Positions 5,053 to 7,230 of a stretch of DNA of 7,230 bases are shown piece by piece. The stretch is from assembly GCA_024278155.1 (NCBI GenBank), contig JAJRTT010000534.1:1-7230 (forward strand). Direction: 5' to 3'. The notes under the pieces were generated by a model. The model was not told the origin of the DNA, ran no database searches, and saw only the letters and a list, made by a program, of their open reading frames with translations. This stretch comes from Bacteroidota bacterium (GTDB taxonomy: Bacteria; Bacteroidota; Bacteroidia; Bacteroidales; JAADJA01). Both the position numbers and the translations under genes were made by a program. Numbering within the stretch: position 1 is the stretch's first letter; every line of letters starts with the position of its first letter.

Positions 5053-6123
5053 TTAATACTCAAACTTTAAAACATTGTCGTCGATTTTTTGCAGATCGGT
5101 AATAGTTTCTGTATGTAGCTTTTTTGATTTGGATTTCCGGTAACGGGCAGAAAATACCCCAATCCCATTTTCGATATTTGTGTATTCCGGTTTTTCCTGG
5201 ACAATACTGGTCGAAGGTTCGTAAACCTCCATATAAAGGGTGAATTCTGTTTCAGCCACAGCTACTGCTGTGATTACAGGCCCACTGAAACGGGCAACAA
5301 CATTGGCTTCTTCCGCCGGGTCGGAATAGGGGATTTTGTTCAGGCAGGAAGTAAAAAAATCATTGTCCCAGTAATAATAGGATATGGTGCTGCTGCTCGG
5401 TGGGGAGTTCACTGTCGATGAAATCAGTTCAATGGATTTATAAACCGTATCACTGCTGTTCTGGTAAACTTCGCTGTATTCAAAAGTAACCTTCAGCTCA
5501 TTCATCCCCCCGTTTTCGGCCTTGCCCCACTTGAATTCCTTGGGGTTGATGGGATCGGTCACAAAACGAATGGTTTGCCCAAATCCGGGTTTGGTAATAT
5601 CAAAATCATGTACAAGTTTTGTTTCGGAGTAAATCTCTTTTTGCGAAACTGGGTTTTTGATTTTCAGTTTGTATGTGCTTTTATAGTTTAACCAAAACGT
5701 GTCAATGCTCACGGTATCACCTGAAATATTCAACACGACCTTTATTTCAAAGGCCAAATCAAGCTTCCCGTGGTAAACAACCTGTTCGGGCGCATAAAAA
5801 ACCCCGGTTTCCTTATTGTAAATAGTCGTGGTGTCAAATTCAAGGGTATTTACCAATTGACCGTTTTCATTGTATTCTTCCATGACCACTTCCAGTGGAT
5901 AGCCATAATTAGATGAATCCGCCTCTTGTGCATAGATCAACGCATTGCCTTCCCCGAGAAAAGCTTTGTTGATTTTTATGTAATGATTTTGGTCTTTTTG
6001 GTCCAACAGACCATATACAACAGTTATGTCTTTATAGGGCGCAGTCGTATCAAAGTCAGTTTCACAGGCACTTATTAAAACCGAAAAAAACAAAAAGACA
6101 AGCGTGTATTTAAAAAATTTCAT
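5053..6123 (-). CDS. Putative outer-membrane lipoprotein, DUF4249-like
   Basis: The product has 356 aa. Residues 1-20 form a lipoprotein signal: a Lys/Phe-rich start, a hydrophobic core LVFLFFSVL and the lipobox ISAC with Cys20 as the lipidation site. The next residues, ETDFD, are acidic like the surface-export signal of Bacteroidota lipoproteins, so display on the cell surface is likely (inferred). The mature part is beta-rich with a predicted extracytoplasmic fold. An early segment (ITVVYGLLDQKDQNHYIKIN) and a late YTNIENGIGVFSARY resemble DUF4249 family proteins, whose function is unknown and which often accompany TonB-dependent receptors; no receptor gene is seen here. ATG 6123 gives the only sensible signal peptide, 26 nt after a good promoter match. 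It is separated from the GH18 gene upstream by 149 nt and probably has its own transcript. The family call is from memory of motifs and is moderately sure; the lipoprotein call is firm. Confidence 0.8.
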   Translation of the reverse strand: MKFFKYTLVFLFFSVLISACETDFDTTAPYKDITVVYGLLDQKDQNHYIKINKAFLGEGNALIYAQEADSSNYGYPLEVVMEEYNENGQLVNTLEFDTTTIYNKETGVFYAPEQVVYHGKLDLAFEIKVVLNISGDTVSIDTFWLNYKSTYKLKIKNPVSQKEIYSETKLVHDFDITKPGFGQTIRFVTDPINPKEFKWGKAENGGMNELKVTFEYSEVYQNSSDTVYKSIELISSTVNSPPSSSTISYYYWDNDFFTSCLNKIPYSDPAEEANVVARFSGPVITAVAVAETEFTLYMEVYEPSTSIVQEKPEYTNIENGIGVFSARYRKSKSKKLHTETITDLQKIDDNVLKFEY

Positions 6124-6148
6124 AATACAGAATTGAAATAAACCGGAG

Positions 6149-6180
6149 CAAATGTACGGTGTTTTATCATTTTATAACAA
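6149..6180 (-). promoter_or_regulatory. Bacteroidota-type promoter of the lipoprotein gene
   Basis: On the minus strand TACATTTG (6156-6149) matches the -7 consensus TAnnTTTG, with TTG (6180-6178) 21 nt upstream as the -33 element. Transcription would start near 6142, leaving a leader of about 20 nt before the ATG at 6123. Confidence 0.65.
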
Positions 6181-6272
6181 TATTTTATCGGGATTATTAT
6201 ACTTGACCAAAACTGAAGCTGTTTGTTTTAAGGGGCAATTGATTTTTGATATAACATAAATGCAGCAAAACC

Positions 6273-7230
6273 TCATTGCTTAACAATGGAACCCTGTCCG
6301 ATAAGCCTGCCATCAGACGTAAGTGAAATAATATATGTGGCGGGTTTTAGATTACTCAATATCCCTTTATCGACAGAAATGACATTTCCCCCTTTTGGAT
6401 ATTTATCAGGGGTCCCTTTATAGATCAGTTGACCATTCAAAGAGTAAATCCCATATTCGATATCCCTTGATTGGCCCAATGAAAATGAAACACTTAGTTT
6501 ACCGGTAAAAGGGTTTGGGCTTGCATTTAAAGAAACCAGGCCAGTCGTTTTGTTTTTAGGAATGGAGGTAAAAACATCATAAGTTGCTTCCCAGCCGGAA
6601 CCGGTCGTTGCCCCATCGGAATAAAATTCAAGTAACAGGGAATTGCCAGAAGAATTTAGCGTTCCTGGCAATGCATTCCCCGAAAATCCCCCGATTTTTG
6701 GGTTACTTGTTCCGGGGCCGTCATAAACCCATAACGAATCGTATCCCGATTCAAGACCGAAATTATTGAAAACCAATTCGATAACGCTGTTTTCGGGGAC
6801 TGTGATCAGATAGGTGTAAAGCTCATTATCGTAATAATTGAAAGTGGGCCCTCCGCTGTCAAATATAGTGTCGCTATGTGTCAATTGGGCTTCGGTGGTA
6901 AACCTCCCGGAAATCAAGTCCCATAGATCCGAATAGCCATTGTCATAGCCCAATGCCCAAATGCCAATGCCCGCAACCTGTCTTCTGTTCACGATATCGT
7001 ATTTTTTCCCAAGGCTATATGTTTCTTCCATGAAGCATTGGTTCCAGCCATTGTTTTCAAAGGAATAATAGGGCGAAAGACTATTGGCCTCCCATTTTTT
7101 GTTTTCACTTGAGTAATATCCAGAGGAGTTGTCTTTAACATACCGGTAAGTATATGCCGTTCCCGAAGCCGTGGTATTTGACGGTGCATCAGGGCCTTGT
7201 GTGGGCCATTGCCGACCGTAATAGGGAACA
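6273..7230 (-). CDS. Secreted GH18 family glycoside hydrolase with CUB-like domain and T9SS sorting domain (5' end outside the window)
   Basis: The reading frame is open to the window edge, so the start and the GH18 catalytic DxxDxDxE motif lie outside; 318 C-terminal residues are visible. Fragment residues 1 to about 105 are the end of a GH18 barrel: VPYYGRQWP, a Trp/Tyr-rich insert, then LGKKYDIVNRRQVAGIGIWALGYD, in which the last-strand Trp normally contacts the sugar. These enzymes hydrolyse chitin or related N-acetylglucosamine polymers. Residues about 113-222 look like a CUB domain (ELYTYLITVPENSVIELVF, YDSLWVYDGPG, FYSDGATTGSGWEATY). From about 230 a type IX secretion sorting domain follows, with ASPNPFTGKLSVSF, YSLNGQLIYKG, LKPATYIISL and the basic end IVKQ. 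The protein is therefore probably exported by T9SS and either released or held on the surface. An internal ATG at 7031 is not the true start because the GH18 homology continues upstream of it. Confidence 0.93.
   Translation of the reverse strand, partial: VPYYGRQWPTQGPDAPSNTTASGTAYTYRYVKDNSSGYYSSENKKWEANSLSPYYSFENNGWNQCFMEETYSLGKKYDIVNRRQVAGIGIWALGYDNGYSDLWDLISGRFTTEAQLTHSDTIFDSGGPTFNYYDNELYTYLITVPENSVIELVFNNFGLESGYDSLWVYDGPGTSNPKIGGFSGNALPGTLNSSGNSLLLEFYSDGATTGSGWEATYDVFTSIPKNKTTGLVSLNASPNPFTGKLSVSFSLGQSRDIEYGIYSLNGQLIYKGTPDKYPKGGNVISVDKGILSNLKPATYIISLTSDGRLIGQGSIVKQ

Noticed and set aside
6989..7189. 66-aa minus-strand open frame overlapping the GH18 gene
   Set aside because: It lies in another frame of the GH18 coding sequence, whose translation continues to the window edge with clear family motifs.

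Overview
The window looks like a chromosomal piece of a Bacteroidota bacterium, probably of the Cytophagia/Flavobacteriia type. This rests on three things: a secreted GH18 protein ending in a type IX secretion (T9SS) sorting domain, a SusD/DUF4249-like lipoprotein with an acidic residue stretch after the lipidated cysteine, and promoter-like sites of the Bacteroidota form TTG...TAnnTTTG with little or no Shine-Dalgarno sequence. I cannot name the species.

Layout: two plus-strand genes on the left (a 479-aa basic/polytopic membrane protein of unknown function at 22-1461, and a class I SAM-dependent O-methyltransferase at 1680-2312) converge on three minus-strand genes (dnaK at 2700-4637, a putative surface lipoprotein at 5053-6123, and the 3' part of a GH18-CUB-T9SS secreted protein at 6273-7230, whose 5' end lies outside the window). 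A symmetric terminator at 2654-2685 separates the convergent sets. The genes do not form an obvious pathway. DnaK is a housekeeping chaperone without grpE or dnaJ beside it, and the two right-hand genes are cell-envelope or secreted proteins.

The most unusual content is between genes. The gaps on both sides of the O-methyltransferase gene (1462-1679 and 2313-2653) are packed with seven copies of a ~50-bp hairpin-forming repeat, all in the same orientation: left arm TTTTTCGGATTATCC, a variable ~8-nt centre, GGCC, a short variable stretch, then right arm TAAAATCCGAAARAGC. In both gaps a segment starting inside the last codons of the upstream gene and ending in the right arm of a repeat has been copied exactly (60 bp with a 132-bp offset; 115 bp with a 180-bp offset), so small pieces of gene tail sit downstream of the real stop codons. 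This parallel architecture suggests an active, uncharacterised repeat family.

The 415-bp region upstream of dnaK has no convincing gene but holds several ordered candidate regulatory motifs: three 11-bp-phased TTAACAT-like repeats (PhoB-box geometry), a TGACAAAACGACAG element, a sigma-54-like -24/-12 sequence, and nested inverted repeats with TGACA half-sites. No CIRCE element is present.
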